DNA from: Rhodosalinus halophilus
GTDB lineage: Bacteria > Pseudomonadota > Alphaproteobacteria > Rhodobacterales > Rhodobacteraceae
Length of the DNA stretch: 64,000 nucleotides
Assembly (NCBI RefSeq): GCF_003298775.1
Contig: NZ_QNTQ01000024.1
Location: 1 to 64,000 of the forward strand
Reading direction: 5' to 3'
Shown here: positions 16,649 through 26,514 of the stretch, piece after piece
How positions within the stretch are numbered: the stretch's first letter is position 1
Layout: each line of letters opens with the position of its first letter
The notes under the pieces: model-generated
The model's database searches: none
Seen by the model: the letters and a program-made list of their open reading frames with translations, nothing else
Told to the model about the DNA's origin: nothing
Program-made: the position numbers and the translations under genes

Positions 16649-18067
16649 TCAGGTCCCGCAGAAGGTCGCGGCCACCCGCTCTTCCGGCCGCGGCGGCGTG
16701 ACGAGCAGGGGGCTCTCCGGCGTCTCGTAGGGCGTGGCCAGCGTCTCCATCAGCGTGTGGAACGGCCCCATGTCACCGCCCACGGCCGCCTCGATCATGT
16801 GCTCGATCCGGTGATTGCGCGGGATCACCGCCGGATTGGCGGCCAGCATCCGCGCCTCCGGATCGCCGGACTCGGCCTCGAGCCGCGCGCGCCACTTCGC
16901 CTCCCACGCGTCGAAGGCGGCGGGGTCGCTGAACTCCCGCCGCGCCGTGCCCTCGGCGAGCCCGCGGAAGGTGTTGGTGAAATCCGCGCCCTGCGCCGCC
17001 ATGATGTCCAGCAGCTCCGAGATCAGCGCGCCGTCGCCGTCCTGCTCGGTCTCCAGCCCCAGCTTGGCGCGGAAGCGCGCGCGCCATTCGGCGCGCAGCA
17101 GCGCGGGCATGGCGTGGACCGAGGCAGTGAAGGCCTCGACCGCCTTGTCGCGGTCCGGCATGAGCGGCACGAGCGCGGTCGCGAACTGCGCCATGTTCCA
17201 GACCGCGATGTCGGGCTGGTTCGCATAGGCGTAGCGGCCCATCCGGTCGATGGAGGAAAACACCGTCTCGGGGTGGTAGTCGTCGACGAAGGCGCAGGGC
17301 CCATAGTCGATCGTCTCGCCCGAGATCGCGCAGTTGTCGGTGTTCATCACGCCGTGGATGAAGCCCACGGACATCCACTGCGCCACGAGCCGCGCCTGCG
17401 CCGCGATCACCGCGTCGAGAAGCGCCTGCGGCCCGTCGGCCTGCGGGTAGTGCCGCTCTATCGTGTGCTCGTAGAGCGCCTTCAGCGACGCGATATCCTG
17501 CAGGGCGGCGAAGATCTGGAAGGTGCCGACGCGAATGTGGCTCGCGGCCACGCGGGTGAGCACCGCGCCGGGCAGCACCGCCTCGCGCACCACGGGCTCG
17601 CCCGTCGCCACCGCCGCGAGCGCGCGGGTGGTGGGCACGCCCAGCGCGTGCATCGCCTCGGAGACGACATACTCCCGCAGCACCGGGCCCAGCCAGGCGC
17701 GGCCGTCGCCCATGCGGGAATAGGGCGTGCGGCCCGAGCCCTTGAGCTGGATGTCGCGGCGGCGGCCGTGCCGGTCGATCACCTCGCCCAGCAGATGCGC
17801 CCGCCCGTCGCCCAGCTGCGGGTTGAACTGGCCGAACTGGTGGCCCGCGTAGCGCTGCGCGATGGGAGCCGCGCCCTCGGGCACCTCGTTGCCGGCGAAG
17901 ACGCGCGCCAGCTCGTCCTCCGCGCCCGGCGTGATGCCGAGCTCGCGGGCCAGCGCGTGGTTGAAGGCCAGAAGCTGCGGCGCCTTCACGGGCGTGGGAT
18001 CGATCCGCGTGAAAAGCGCGCCGGGCAGCGTCGCATAGCTGTTGTCGAAGGGAATGGCGAGCGTCAT
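16649..18067 (-). CDS. selO: SelO family protein adenylyltransferase (YdiU)
   Basis: A 472-residue pseudokinase-fold enzyme. SelO proteins transfer AMP from ATP to Ser, Thr or Tyr of target proteins and affect the oxidative-stress response in E. coli. Conserved segments include [55 protein letters not shown] and a C-terminal [17 protein letters not shown] chose ATG 18067, which gives the standard N-terminus ([15 protein letters not shown]). The last residues read CGT; many SelO proteins end with a conserved cysteine near the C-terminus, as here. Confidence 0.95.
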   Translation of the reverse strand: MTLAIPFDNSYATLPGALFTRIDPTPVKAPQLLAFNHALARELGITPGAEDELARVFAGNEVPEGAAPIAQRYAGHQFGQFNPQLGDGRAHLLGEVIDRHGRRRDIQLKGSGRTPYSRMGDGRAWLGPVLREYVVSEAMHALGVPTTRALAAVATGEPVVREAVLPGAVLTRVAASHIRVGTFQIFAALQDIASLKALYEHTIERHYPQADGPQALLDAVIAAQARLVAQWMSVGFIHGVMNTDNCAISGETIDYGPCAFVDDYHPETVFSSIDRMGRYAYANQPDIAVWNMAQFATALVPLMPDRDKAVEAFTASVHAMPALLRAEWRARFRAKLGLETEQDGDGALISELLDIMAAQGADFTNTFRGLAEGTARREFSDPAAFDAWEAKWRARLEAESGDPEARMLAANPAVIPRNHRIEHMIEAAVGGDMGPFHTLMETLATPYETPESPLLVTPPRPEERVAATFCGT

Positions 18068-18174
18068 GCCCCGGATATAGGCGCCTGCGCCGCACCGTGC
18101 CAGCCCGCCCCCTTGCCGCCGGCTGCATCGGGCTAGGCTCTTGGACCGACCCGAGGACGACACAGGAGGACGTG

Positions 18175-18711
18175 ATGACGGCTTCGACCCATGTCGGGAT
18201 GCAGCTGCGCGACCGCCCCGAATACGCGAGCAAGCCCGCGCCGCTGACCTTTCGCGCGGACGCCAGCGTGGCCGAGGCTGTCGCGGCGATGAGCGATCGC
18301 GGCTACGGATCGGTGATCGTGACCGACCAGGACGGCACCGTGACGGGCGTCGTGACGGAGCGGGACGTGATGCGCCGGCTGGTCAACGCAGGCCGCGACG
18401 CGCAGGACACCCGTCTCCAGCAGATCATGACCCGCGAGATCCGCGTGGCGCAGGAGACCGACGAGATGCTCGACTGGCTGCGCATCATGTCGAACGAGCG
18501 CTTCCGCCGGCTTCCGGTGGTCGACGAGGACGGCCGGATCAAGGCCGTGTTCACGCAGGGCGATTTCGTCTCCTACACCTGGCCCGACCTGCTCTATCAG
18601 GCCAGGGAACTGACCAAGGCGAGCTTCGCGCGCAACTACGCGCTCTGGCTCATCGTGGGCGGGATCATGCTCTACTCCGTGCTCATGGTGATCGTGGTGG
18701 GCAGCCTCTGA
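18175..18711 (+). CDS. CBS-domain pair protein with C-terminal membrane anchor
   Basis: A 178-residue protein made of two CBS repeats (about residues 25-80 with [21 protein letters not shown], and 88-140 with [20 protein letters not shown]) and a single hydrophobic segment near the end ([18 protein letters not shown]). CBS pairs usually sense adenosine nucleotides. The anchor suggests it acts at the inner membrane. ATG 18175 follows CAGGAGG. It is divergent from selO. The array of tandem palindromes begins eight bases after its stop. Confidence 0.85.
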   Translation: MTASTHVGMQLRDRPEYASKPAPLTFRADASVAEAVAAMSDRGYGSVIVTDQDGTVTGVVTERDVMRRLVNAGRDAQDTRLQQIMTREIRVAQETDEMLDWLRIMSNERFRRLPVVDEDGRIKAVFTQGDFVSYTWPDLLYQARELTKASFARNYALWLIVGGIMLYSVLMVIVVGSL

Positions 18712-18718
18712 GCCAGCG

Positions 18719-18784
18719 CAAGGGCCTTTGAAGGCCCTTGCAAGCCGCTTCGAAGCGGCTTGCAAGCGGTTTTCAAACCGCTTG
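18719..18784. repeat. Three head-to-tail 22-nt palindromes (CAAG...CTTG)
   Basis: Three palindromes of exactly 22 nt abut without spacers: 18719-18740 (arms CAAGGGCCTT/AAGGCCCTTG around TG), 18741-18762 (arms CAAGCCGCTTC/GAAGCGGCTTG, perfect) and 18763-18784 (arms CAAGCGGTTT/AAACCGCTTG around TC). Each begins CAAG and ends CTTG. A second array of the same design is at 55675-55742. It sits between convergent genes and may end transcription. Confidence 0.9.
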
Positions 18785-18789
18785 CCCGC

Positions 18790-19239
18790 TCACAGCTTCC
18801 GCGACATCAGCATGTAGCGTTCGCGCGGCGCGAAGCGCGCGCGGGCGTAGAGGCGGCGCGCGGCGGCGTTCTCGCGGTCCACCTCGAGATGGAGCGCCAC
18901 CACGCCCGCCTCGCGCAACGCCCGCGCCAGCGCGTCGAGCGCGTCGCCCGCGATGCCGCGGCCACGCACCGCGCGGCGGACGTAGAGCTCGTCGATGAAG
19001 CCGTCGAGCCCGCCGAACTCCACCGACCAGCCGAAGGTGACGATCACGTAGCCGATGGGCGCCCCGCGCGGGCCGATCAGATAGACCGCGCCGTGCGGCG
19101 AACCCTCGAGCAGGGGGGTGAGCGCGTCGCGCCGTCGCGCCTCGTCCTGGTCTATCTGCGCTTCGGCGTGCATGGCCGCGACGAGAGGCAGGAGGCGCTC
19201 CAGGTCGTCGGGCCGGGCCAGATGCAGCGCCGCGCTCAT
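18790..19239 (-). CDS. GNAT family N-acetyltransferase
   Basis: A 149-residue acetyl-CoA-dependent acetyltransferase. The acetyl-CoA binding motif A is in ELYVRRAVRGRGIAGDAL, preceded by the beta-bulge region GYVIVTFGWSVEFGG, and the end reads RLYARARFAPRERYMLMSRKL. The acceptor substrate cannot be predicted. ATG 19239 overlaps the stop of the upstream nucleoside hydrolase gene by 4 nt, so they form one transcription unit. Confidence 0.88.
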   Translation of the reverse strand: MSAALHLARPDDLERLLPLVAAMHAEAQIDQDEARRRDALTPLLEGSPHGAVYLIGPRGAPIGYVIVTFGWSVEFGGLDGFIDELYVRRAVRGRGIAGDALDALARALREAGVVALHLEVDRENAAARRLYARARFAPRERYMLMSRKL

Positions 19240-20177
19240 AGCCGCGCCAGCCGCTCGGTCAGCAGGGCGAAATAGCCCTCGGCGTCGATGTCGCCCATGA
19301 AGGTCGCGTTGGGCGCGCGATCGGTCACGCGCCACCAGTCGGCCACCGTCATGCCCATGGTGAGCTCGGAGGTCGTCTCGATCTCCACGTTGATGTGGCG
19401 CCCCGAGAAGAGGTCGGGCCGGATCAGGTAGGCCGTGACGCAGGGATCGTGCAGCGGCGCGCCTTCGGAGCCGTATTTCTCCTTGTCGAAGCGCTCGAAG
19501 AAATCGGTCATCTGCGCGACGGCGAGGCCCACGGGCGTGCCCAGCGCGCGGAAGGCGTCGTTGCGCGCCTTGGTCACCAGCGCCTTGTGCGTCACGTCGA
19601 GCGGCATGATCGTGAGCGGTACGCCGGATTTGAAAATGATTTCAGCGGCCTGCGGGTCGACGTAGATGTTGAATTCGGCCGCCGGCGTGATGTTGCCGAC
19701 CTCGAAGTAGGCCCCGCCCATCAGCACGATCTCTGCCACGCGCCCGACGATATCGGGCGCGCGCAGGAAGGCGGTGGCGATATTCGTGAGCGGCCCGAGG
19801 GGGCAGAGCGTGACGCTGCCCGCAGGCTCCCGGCGCAGCGTTTCGACGATGAAATCGACCGCGTGCGCCTCTTCCAGCGCCATGCGCGGCTCGGGCAGTT
19901 CGGGGCCGTCGAGGCCGGTGCGGCCGTGCACGTGCTCGGCGGTGACCAGCGGACGCTCCAGCGGCCGGTCGCAGCCGGCGAAGACGCGGATATCGGGGCG
20001 CCCGGCCAGCTCGCAGGTGATCCGCGCGTTGCGCGCCGTCAGCGGCAGGGGCACGTTGCCGGCGACCGCCGTGATCCCCAGCACTTCGATTTCCTCGGGG
20101 CTTGCCAGCGCGAGCAGGATCGCCACGGCGTCGTCCTGCCCGGGATCGGTGTCGATGATGATGCGGCGCGGCGGCAT
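19236..20177 (-). CDS. Inosine-uridine preferring nucleoside hydrolase
   Basis: Hydrolyses the N-glycosidic bond of ribonucleosides to free base and ribose. The calcium-binding N-terminal aspartate cluster DTDPGQDDA is at residues 8-16, with PLGPLTNIA, LMGGAYFEVGN, EFNIYVDPQAA and a late LHDPCV, all family motifs. At 313 residues it is full length. It lies between mazG and the acetyltransferase on the same strand. Together with MazG it suggests nucleotide salvage or clean-up. Confidence 0.93.
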   Translation of the reverse strand: MPPRRIIIDTDPGQDDAVAILLALASPEEIEVLGITAVAGNVPLPLTARNARITCELAGRPDIRVFAGCDRPLERPLVTAEHVHGRTGLDGPELPEPRMALEEAHAVDFIVETLRREPAGSVTLCPLGPLTNIATAFLRAPDIVGRVAEIVLMGGAYFEVGNITPAAEFNIYVDPQAAEIIFKSGVPLTIMPLDVTHKALVTKARNDAFRALGTPVGLAVAQMTDFFERFDKEKYGSEGAPLHDPCVTAYLIRPDLFSGRHINVEIETTSELTMGMTVADWWRVTDRAPNATFMGDIDAEGYFALLTERLARL

Positions 20178-20231
20178 GGCTGTCCTGTCGTGGTTCGCGT
20201 CAGAAGTGACAGAGGCGGGCGTGCCGCGCAA

Positions 20232-21044
20232 TCACCCCGCGCGCTCGGCCCGCTTCGCCGCCTCCCAGAGCGCGTCCATCTCGGTCAGGTCGGAGTCCTC
20301 CGGGCGCTTGCCCTTTGCCTCAAGTGCGGCCTCTATCGCCCGGAATCTTCGCGTGAACTTGGCATTTGCGCCGCGCAGCGCTTCTTCCGGGTCCACGCGC
20401 AAGTGCCGGGCGAGATTGGCCATGACGAAGAGCAGGTCGCCGAATTCCTCGGCGATCTCCGCCTGGCTCAGACGCTCACGCGCTTCGGCCAGCTCCGCGG
20501 CCTCCTCGGCGATCTTGTCCAGCACCTCGCCCGCATGCGGCCAGTCGAAGCCCACCCTTGCGGCGCGCTTTTGCAGCTTCACTGCGCGCATCAAGGCGGG
20601 CAGCGCCAGCGCCACGTCGTCCAGCACGCCGCCACGCGCCTTCGCCGCCCGTTCGGCCGCCTTCACCGCCTCCCAGTCGCGGGTCTGCTGCTCGGCGGAT
20701 TTCTCGCGGCTTTCCTCGCCGAAGACATGCGGGTGGCGGTCCACCATCTTGTCGGCGATCTTCTGCGCGACCGAATCGAAGTTGAAGAGCCCCGCCTCCT
20801 CGCCCATCTGCGCGTGATAGACCACCTGCAGCAGCAGATCGCCCAGCTCGCCCTCGAGCTCGTCCCAGGCCGCGCGCTCGATCGCGTCGGCGACCTCGTA
20901 GGCTTCCTCGATGGTGTAGGGCGCGATGCTGGCGAAATCCTGTTCGATGTCCCAGGGGCAGCCCGCCTCCGGGTCGCGCAGGCGGGCCATGACGGCGCGC
21001 AGGCGGTCGAGCCCCGCGAGGCCGGGAAAGGGATCGTCGGGCAT
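20232..21044 (-). CDS. mazG: Nucleoside triphosphate pyrophosphohydrolase MazG
   Basis: Hydrolyses (d)NTPs to the monophosphate and pyrophosphate; in E. coli it also lowers ppGpp under stress. Both MazG repeats are present: the first with CPWDIEQDF and EEAYEVADAIE...ELGDLL (about residues 29-78), the second with EEAAELAEARERL...EEFGDLLF (about 180-208). The ExxE and ExxD metal-binding residues are intact in both. At 270 residues it is the normal two-domain type. It lies 54 bases upstream of the nucleoside hydrolase start and is probably in the same operon. Confidence 0.96.
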   Translation of the reverse strand: MPDDPFPGLAGLDRLRAVMARLRDPEAGCPWDIEQDFASIAPYTIEEAYEVADAIERAAWDELEGELGDLLLQVVYHAQMGEEAGLFNFDSVAQKIADKMVDRHPHVFGEESREKSAEQQTRDWEAVKAAERAAKARGGVLDDVALALPALMRAVKLQKRAARVGFDWPHAGEVLDKIAEEAAELAEARERLSQAEIAEEFGDLLFVMANLARHLRVDPEEALRGANAKFTRRFRAIEAALEAKGKRPEDSDLTEMDALWEAAKRAERAG

Positions 21045-21104
21045 TGCGGCGTGTCCGGTCTTGCTGTTTGAAGGGGAGACTGGCCCGCGTCATAGGGGGA
21101 GTCC

Positions 21105-22262
21105 ATGCCCGTCATCAACCGCATCGCCGCGCTCTCGGACGAAATGGCCGGCTGGCGACGGCATCTGCACGCGCATCCCGAGCTCGGCTTCGACTGCCAC
21201 GAGACGGCGCGCTACGTGGCCGCGCGTCTGCGCGACTTCGGCGTGGACGAGGTGCACGAGGGGATCGCGCGGACCGGCGTCGTGGGCGTGATCCGCGGCC
21301 GGGGCGAGGGGCCCGCGATCGGGCTGCGCGCCGACATGGACGCGCTGCCGATGCCGGACCAGAGTGGGGCGGCGTGGACCTCGACCGTGCCGGGACGGGC
21401 CCATGCCTGCGGCCACGACGGGCATACCGCGATGCTGCTGGGCGCGGCGAAATACCTCTCCGAGACGCGCAATTTCGCAGGCCGCGCGGTGGTGATCTTC
21501 CAGCCCGCCGAGGAGGACGGCGGCGGCGGCGGCGTGATGGTGGAGGAGGGCGTGCCCGACCGCTTCGACCTGCGCGAGGTCTATGCGCTGCACAACCGCC
21601 CGGGCCTGCCGGTGGGCCAGGTGGCCACGCGCGCCGGCCCGATCATGGCGGCGGTGGACGACTATCGCCTGACCTTCCGGGGCGAGGGCGGCCACGCGGC
21701 GCGCCCGCACGAGGCCCTGGATCCGATCCCGGCGGCGCTCGCCGCGGCGCAGGCGATCCGGGCGCTGCCCTCCGAGGCCGATCCGCGCGCCGAGTTGCGC
21801 ATCGCGCTCACCCAGGTGCAGGCGGGGACGACCACCAACGTGATCCCCGGCGAAGCCCTGATCGCCGGCACCGTCCGCAGCTTCGATCCGCACTGGCGGG
21901 ACTGGGCGGAGGAGCGGGTGCGCGCGATCGCCGAGGGCGTCGCAGCGGCGCACGGGCTGCGCGCGGATCTCGACTACGATCGCTGGTATCCGGCGACGGT
22001 CAATCACCCGCGCGAGACCGCCTTCGCGGCCGAGGTCGCGCGCGACATCGTGGGCTGCGCGGTGGATACCGAAACAGAGCCCAGCATGGGCGCGGAGGAC
22101 TTCGCCTATCTGCTGGAGGCGCGGCCCGGCGCCTACCTGCTGGTGGGGCAGGGAGAGACGCCGATGTGCCACCATCCTGCCTATGATTTCAACGACGAGA
22201 TCGCGCCGGTGGGCGCGAGCCTCTACGCCCGGCTCGTCGAGCGGGCGCTGCCGGTGGAGTGA
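21105..22262 (+). CDS. M20 family amidohydrolase (hippurate hydrolase-like)
   Basis: A 385-residue metallopeptidase-fold amidohydrolase. The metal-binding ACGHDGHTAMLLGAAK (about residues 101-116), the FQPAEEDGGGGGVMVEEG segment and PSMGAEDFAYLLE near residue 330 are characteristic of peptidase M20D enzymes that deacylate N-acyl amino acids (hippurate, N-acetyl or IAA-amino acid hydrolases). The exact substrate is unclear. Its stop is six bases before the next start, an agmatinase-family gene, so the pair may release amines or amino acids from conjugates. Confidence 0.9.
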   Translation: MPVINRIAALSDEMAGWRRHLHAHPELGFDCHETARYVAARLRDFGVDEVHEGIARTGVVGVIRGRGEGPAIGLRADMDALPMPDQSGAAWTSTVPGRAHACGHDGHTAMLLGAAKYLSETRNFAGRAVVIFQPAEEDGGGGGVMVEEGVPDRFDLREVYALHNRPGLPVGQVATRAGPIMAAVDDYRLTFRGEGGHAARPHEALDPIPAALAAAQAIRALPSEADPRAELRIALTQVQAGTTTNVIPGEALIAGTVRSFDPHWRDWAEERVRAIAEGVAAAHGLRADLDYDRWYPATVNHPRETAFAAEVARDIVGCAVDTETEPSMGAEDFAYLLEARPGAYLLVGQGETPMCHHPAYDFNDEIAPVGASLYARLVERALPVE

Positions 22263-22267
22263 CGCGG

Positions 22268-23239
22268 ATGGCTCTCGAGGACGCCGGCAAGCAGATCGAC
22301 CACGCCTTCACCCGCGAGGATCTGAAGGGCGCGAGCTTCGAGAACACCTTCGCGGGCGCGACCTCGTTCCTGCGCCGGCGCTACACCAAGGATCTCCGCG
22401 GAGTGGATATCGCGGTGACCGGCGTGCCCTTCGATCAGGCGGTGACGAACCGCCCTGGCACGCGCCTTGGCCCTCGCGCCATCCGCGAGGCGAGCACGCT
22501 TCAGACCTACGACCCGCCCTGGGGCTGGGGCGGCTGGAACCCGATGGAGACGCTGGCCATCGCGGATTACGGCGACCTGGCCTTCGACTACGCGCGTCCG
22601 GCCGAGTTTCCCGCCGCGCTGCGCGCGCATGTCGCTGGCATCCTCGAGGCCGGCGCGGCGAGCGTCACGCTGGGCGGGGATCATTCGATTTCTCTCCCGA
22701 TTCTGGAGGCTTATGCAGCGAAGTTCGGACCCCTGGGGCTGTTGCAGTTCGACGCGCACACCGACACCTGGGCCGACGACGACGCGGGCCGCATCGACCA
22801 CGGGACCATGTTCTACAAGGCCGTGAAGCGCGGGCTGATCGATCCCGCGCGTTCGGTGCAGATCGGCATCCGCACCTACAATCCCGACCCCCTGGGCATC
22901 GCCATCGTCGATGCGCGCGAGGTGCACGAGAACGGCGTCGCGGAGGTGGTGCGCAAGGCCCGCCGCATCCTGGGCGAGGGGCCTGTCTATCTGAGTTTCG
23001 ACATCGACGCGCTGGACCCGGCCTTCGCGCCCGGCACAGGCACGCCGGTCTGGGGCGGGCTCGCCTCGTGGCAGGCGGCGGCGATCCTTCAGGGTCTGCG
23101 CGGGATCGACGTGAAGGGCGGCGATGTCGTCGAGGTCTCGCCGCCCTTCGACACCACGGGCGCGACGGCGGTCGCCGGCGCGCATGTGGCCATGGAGTTG
23201 CTCTGTCTCGTCGGTCAGGCGCGGCTGGCGCGTCGCTGA
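22268..23239 (+). CDS. speB: Agmatinase/ureohydrolase family enzyme
   Basis: Mn-dependent ureohydrolase that removes urea from a guanidino compound, probably agmatine to give putrescine. The metal motifs are GGDHSIS, DAHTDTW and SFDIDALDPAFAPGTGTP. At 323 residues it has family length. I prefer ATG 22268 because GGAG lies nine bases upstream; a GTG at 22259 is the alternative. Members of this branch can act on guanidinobutyrate or similar compounds, so the speB name is provisional. Confidence 0.85.
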   Translation: MALEDAGKQIDHAFTREDLKGASFENTFAGATSFLRRRYTKDLRGVDIAVTGVPFDQAVTNRPGTRLGPRAIREASTLQTYDPPWGWGGWNPMETLAIADYGDLAFDYARPAEFPAALRAHVAGILEAGAASVTLGGDHSISLPILEAYAAKFGPLGLLQFDAHTDTWADDDAGRIDHGTMFYKAVKRGLIDPARSVQIGIRTYNPDPLGIAIVDAREVHENGVAEVVRKARRILGEGPVYLSFDIDALDPAFAPGTGTPVWGGLASWQAAAILQGLRGIDVKGGDVVEVSPPFDTTGATAVAGAHVAMELLCLVGQARLARR

Positions 23240-23298
23240 AGGCCGGCGGCCCGACGGGCCTGCGGCGGGACCACCTGGGTCAGGAAGAAGGACGGGGG

Positions 23299-23724
23299 AT
23301 GGTGAAGGTGCTGTTCTGGTTCGGTGTTCTGCTGGTGCTGATCGTGGCGAATTTCGCGGCCTGGGTGCGCTTCGCGCCCACCGACCCCGCGCGCTGGCAC
23401 GTGGCCCCGGACGTGACCGGCGACGCGGATCTCCAGGGCGGGGTCAAGCGCCGGGTGGAAGGGGCGGGGCCGGATGCGCTGGCACGCTTCGACGCGATCG
23501 CGCGGGCCGCGCCGCGCACGCAGGTGCTGGCAGGCTCGGTGGCCGAGGGCATGGTGACCTACGTCACCCGATCGGCGCTCTGGGGCTTTCCCGACTACAC
23601 GACCGTCCGGCAGGCGGGCGACGATCTGCTGGTCCATGGCCGGCTGCGCTTCGGCAGCTCCGACATGGGGGTGAACCGCGCGCGCGTGGACGGCTGGATC
23701 GCGGCCCTGCGCGAGGCGCGGTAG
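23299..23724 (+). CDS. DUF1499 domain protein, membrane-anchored
   Basis: A 141-residue protein with one N-terminal hydrophobic segment ([20 protein letters not shown]) and a DUF1499 domain carrying [17 protein letters not shown] and a late [15 protein letters not shown]. Most DUF1499 proteins are periplasmic or membrane-bound with unknown function. ATG 23299 follows GAAGGACGGGGG. It lies between the ureohydrolase and prfA, same strand. Confidence 0.82.
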   Translation: MVKVLFWFGVLLVLIVANFAAWVRFAPTDPARWHVAPDVTGDADLQGGVKRRVEGAGPDALARFDAIARAAPRTQVLAGSVAEGMVTYVTRSALWGFPDYTTVRQAGDDLLVHGRLRFGSSDMGVNRARVDGWIAALREAR

Positions 23725-23794
23725 CCGGCGCAGCGCGCTGCGCCGGCCCGGGCGCGCTCTTGACCAGCCGCGCGCGATGGAGGATGCACGCGCC

Positions 23795-24844
23795 ATGATC
23801 CCCGAGGACAGGCTGGAGCAGATCGCCGAGCGGTTCGCCTATGTCGAGGCGCGGCTCGCGGAGGGGGGCGGCGATCCGGTCGCGCTCGCGCGCGAGCATG
23901 CCGAGCTGCGCCCGGTGATGGAGTCCATCGGCCGCTGGCGCGCGCTGCGCGACGAGCTCTCCGAGGCCGAGGCGATGCTGGACGACCCCGAGATGGCCGC
24001 GCTCGCCCGCGAGGAGGTCGAGCGCCTGCGCGCCGAGCTGCCAGAGGCCGAGCAGGCCGTCCGCCGCGCCCTGCTGCCCCGCGACGCGGCCGACGCCCGC
24101 CCCGCGGTGCTGGAGATCCGGCCCGGCACGGGGGGCGAGGAGGCGGCGCTCTTCGCCGCCGATCTGCTGCGGATGTACCAGCGCTACGCGGAGGGGAAGG
24201 GCTGGCGCTTCGAAATCGTCCAGCTGGCCGAGAGCGAGCTCGGCGGCGTGCGCGAGGCGGTGGCGCGCGTGGTGGGCGAGGGCGTCTTCGCGCGGCTGAA
24301 ATACGAGTCCGGCGTGCACCGGGTACAGCGGGTGCCGGCGACGGAAGCCGGCGGTCGCATCCATACCTCGGCCGCCACGGTCGCCGTCCTGCCCGAGGCG
24401 CAGGAGGTGGATGTCGAGATCGACCCAGGCGACCTGCGCATCGACACGATGCGCGCGTCCGGCGCGGGCGGGCAGCACGTGAACACGACCGACTCGGCGG
24501 TGCGGGTCACCCATCTGCCGACGGGCATCGTGGTGACGAGTTCGGAGAAGTCGCAGCACCGCAACCGCGAGATCGCGCTGCAGGTGTTGCGCGCGCGGCT
24601 TTTCGACATGGAGCGCCGCAAGGCTGCCGAGGCACGCGCCTCGGCGCGGCGCGCGCAGGTGGGATCGGGCGATCGGTCCGAGCGGATCCGCACCTACAAT
24701 TTCCCGCAGGGGCGGCTCACGGATCACCGGATCGGGCTCACGCTCTACAAGCTCGATCAGGTGATGCAGGGCGATCTGGACGAGGTGATCGACGCGCTGC
24801 AGGCCGAGGCGCAGGCGGCGCAGCTGGCCGAGATGGAGGGATGA
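23795..24844 (+). CDS. prfA: Peptide chain release factor 1
   Basis: Ends translation at UAA and UAG codons. The stop-codon recognition motif PAT is in [19 protein letters not shown], and the peptidyl-tRNA hydrolysis motif GGQ is in [18 protein letters not shown] chose ATG 23795, with GGAGG about 11 bases upstream, giving 349 residues, close to the usual length; an ATG at 23777 is possible but lacks a ribosome site. It overlaps prmC by 4 nt; PrmC methylates the Gln of this GGQ motif, the classical pairing. Confidence 0.96.
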   Translation: MIPEDRLEQIAERFAYVEARLAEGGGDPVALAREHAELRPVMESIGRWRALRDELSEAEAMLDDPEMAALAREEVERLRAELPEAEQAVRRALLPRDAADARPAVLEIRPGTGGEEAALFAADLLRMYQRYAEGKGWRFEIVQLAESELGGVREAVARVVGEGVFARLKYESGVHRVQRVPATEAGGRIHTSAATVAVLPEAQEVDVEIDPGDLRIDTMRASGAGGQHVNTTDSAVRVTHLPTGIVVTSSEKSQHRNREIALQVLRARLFDMERRKAAEARASARRAQVGSGDRSERIRTYNFPQGRLTDHRIGLTLYKLDQVMQGDLDEVIDALQAEAQAAQLAEMEG

Positions 24845-25689
24845 CCGTCGCCGAGGCGCTGGCCGCCGGCCGGGCGCGGCTGGCCTCGGCGGGAATCGAG
24901 GGCGCGGCGCGCGACGCGCGCTGGCTCCTGGCCGAGGCGATGGGGGTCGCGCCGGAGCGCATCGGGGTGATGGGGCCCGATGCGGTCGGCCCCGCGGCCG
25001 CGGCCGCCTATGACGCGATGATCGCGCGGCGCGCCGCGCGCGAGCCGGTGGCGCGCATCCTGGGCCGCAGGCAGTTCTGGGGCCGCGATTTCCGGGTGAC
25101 GCCTGAGGTGCTGGATCCCAGGCCCGAGACCGAATGCCTGATCGCCGCCGCGCTCGAGGAGCCCGCGCGCCGCCTGCTCGATCTGGGCACCGGGTCCGGG
25201 ATCCTCGCCGTGACCCTGCTCGCCGAGTGGCCCGAGGCGACCGGCGTGGCGACGGACCTGTCGTCCGCAGCGCTCGAGGTCGCCCGCGCGAACGCCGAGC
25301 GGCACGGCGTCGCGGGCCGGCTTCGCCTCGTGCAGGCCGACTGGGCCGAGGGGATCGAGGGGCCTTTCGACCTCGTCGTGTCCAACCCCCCCTATCTCGC
25401 GGAAGCGGAGTTGCGCGACATCGCGCCGGAGGTGCGCCACGACCCCGGGATGGCGCTCTCTCCGGGCGGCGACGGGCTCGCCGCCTATCGCGCGATCGCG
25501 GCCGCCGCGCCGCGGCTGCTCGCGCCCGGCGGCCGGCTGATCGTCGAGATCGGAGCGACGCAGGGCCGCGCGGTCGCCGGCATTTTCTTGGCCGCGGGGC
25601 TTGACGATGTGGCCGTCGGACCCGACCTTGATGTCAGGGACCGGGTGGTTTCCGCCCGACGGTTCCGTGAACGGCAACGCTTGACCTGA
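24841..25689 (+). CDS. prmC: Release factor glutamine methyltransferase
   Basis: Methylates the glutamine of the GGQ motif in release factors RF1 and RF2. The SAM-binding motif is [16 protein letters not shown] and the catalytic NPPY is in [13 protein letters not shown]. The N-terminal helical part includes [20 protein letters not shown], the known substrate-binding segment. At 282 residues it is full length. It starts with ATG 24841, overlapping the prfA stop. Confidence 0.96.
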   Translation: MTVAEALAAGRARLASAGIEGAARDARWLLAEAMGVAPERIGVMGPDAVGPAAAAAYDAMIARRAAREPVARILGRRQFWGRDFRVTPEVLDPRPETECLIAAALEEPARRLLDLGTGSGILAVTLLAEWPEATGVATDLSSAALEVARANAERHGVAGRLRLVQADWAEGIEGPFDLVVSNPPYLAEAELRDIAPEVRHDPGMALSPGGDGLAAYRAIAAAAPRLLAPGGRLIVEIGATQGRAVAGIFLAAGLDDVAVGPDLDVRDRVVSARRFRERQRLT

Positions 25690-25707
25690 TCCGATGGCGT
25701 TGCAGAT

Positions 25708-25738
25708 TTGCGCCGAATGCGCCCGATATCGGTATATT
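25708..25738 (+). promoter_or_regulatory. Possible promoter of the DUF4167 gene
   Basis: TATATT (25733-25738) is a good -10 hexamer in otherwise GC-rich DNA, with TTGCGC (25708-25713) upstream, but the 19-base spacing is long. It lies within the 230-base gap after prmC and would give a leader of about 175 bases. Confidence 0.35.
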
Positions 25739-25920
25739 GCCTCTTGTAACGCCGGCGGCGACGTGTTTAGTCAGCTTCAAGCCGGGTAAGGAGACGCCCA
25801 GTTCGGCGCGTCGCCACCGGCCCCAAGCCAAAAACACCGCCCGGCATCAGAGCAAGGCGCGTGCATCGCGCGGAAGCGCCGCACAGGGCGGGATCGGACT
25901 TAAAGGCTGGACAGGACTGC

Positions 25921-26511
25921 ATGAGATCTTCCAAAACCAGGTCGCGGTCGAAATCGAACCGCTCCCGTTCGGTGGGCAATGTCGTCAACCGGGTGTTCGA
26001 CAGTTCGGGCCCCGAGGGCAAGGTGCGCGGCACGCCGCAGCAGATCATCGACAAGTACAACCAGCTCGCGCGCGACGCGGCGCTGGCGAACGACCGGGTC
26101 GCGGCCGAGAACTTCCAGCAGCACGCCGAGCACTATCTGAGGCTGCTGGCGGAGGCGCAGCGCGAACAGGACGCGCGGCGCGAGCAGCAGGAACGCGAAA
26201 ACCGCGAGCGTCAGGCGCAGCGTGACCGCGAGCGGGCCGAACGGCAGGAGCGCGACTCTCCGGACCAGAAGAGCGAATCGTCGCAGCAGGCCGATCCCGG
26301 CAGCGCGCCGCAACCCGACATCGCCGAGCGCGACAGCGCAGAGAGCGACAGCGGGCTCGTCGAGACGCCGGAAGAGGCGCCGAAGCCCAAGCCGCGCTCG
26401 CGCCGGTCGCGCGGCCGCAAGAGCGAGGGCGGCGACGCCTCCGCGCAGGACGGCGAGAAGGGCGCGCAGGGCCGCGGCGCCGGCGAGGGCGGCCGCGAGG
26501 CGGCCGAGTAG
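25921..26511 (+). CDS. DUF4167 domain protein
   Basis: A 196-residue, highly charged protein. The N-terminal SKTRSRSKSNRSRSVGNVV and VFDSSGPEGKVRGTPQQIIDKY, then ARDAALANDRVAAENFQQHAEHYLRLL, are the hallmark of DUF4167 (about residues 12-80). The rest is a low-complexity, probably disordered tail rich in Arg, Glu, Gln and Ser. DUF4167 is widespread in alphaproteobacteria and typically follows prmC; its basic N-terminus suggests nucleic-acid binding, which is inference. Confidence 0.88.
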   Translation: MRSSKTRSRSKSNRSRSVGNVVNRVFDSSGPEGKVRGTPQQIIDKYNQLARDAALANDRVAAENFQQHAEHYLRLLAEAQREQDARREQQERENRERQAQRDRERAERQERDSPDQKSESSQQADPGSAPQPDIAERDSAESDSGLVETPEEAPKPKPRSRRSRGRKSEGGDASAQDGEKGAQGRGAGEGGREAAE

Positions 26512-26514
26512 CGG

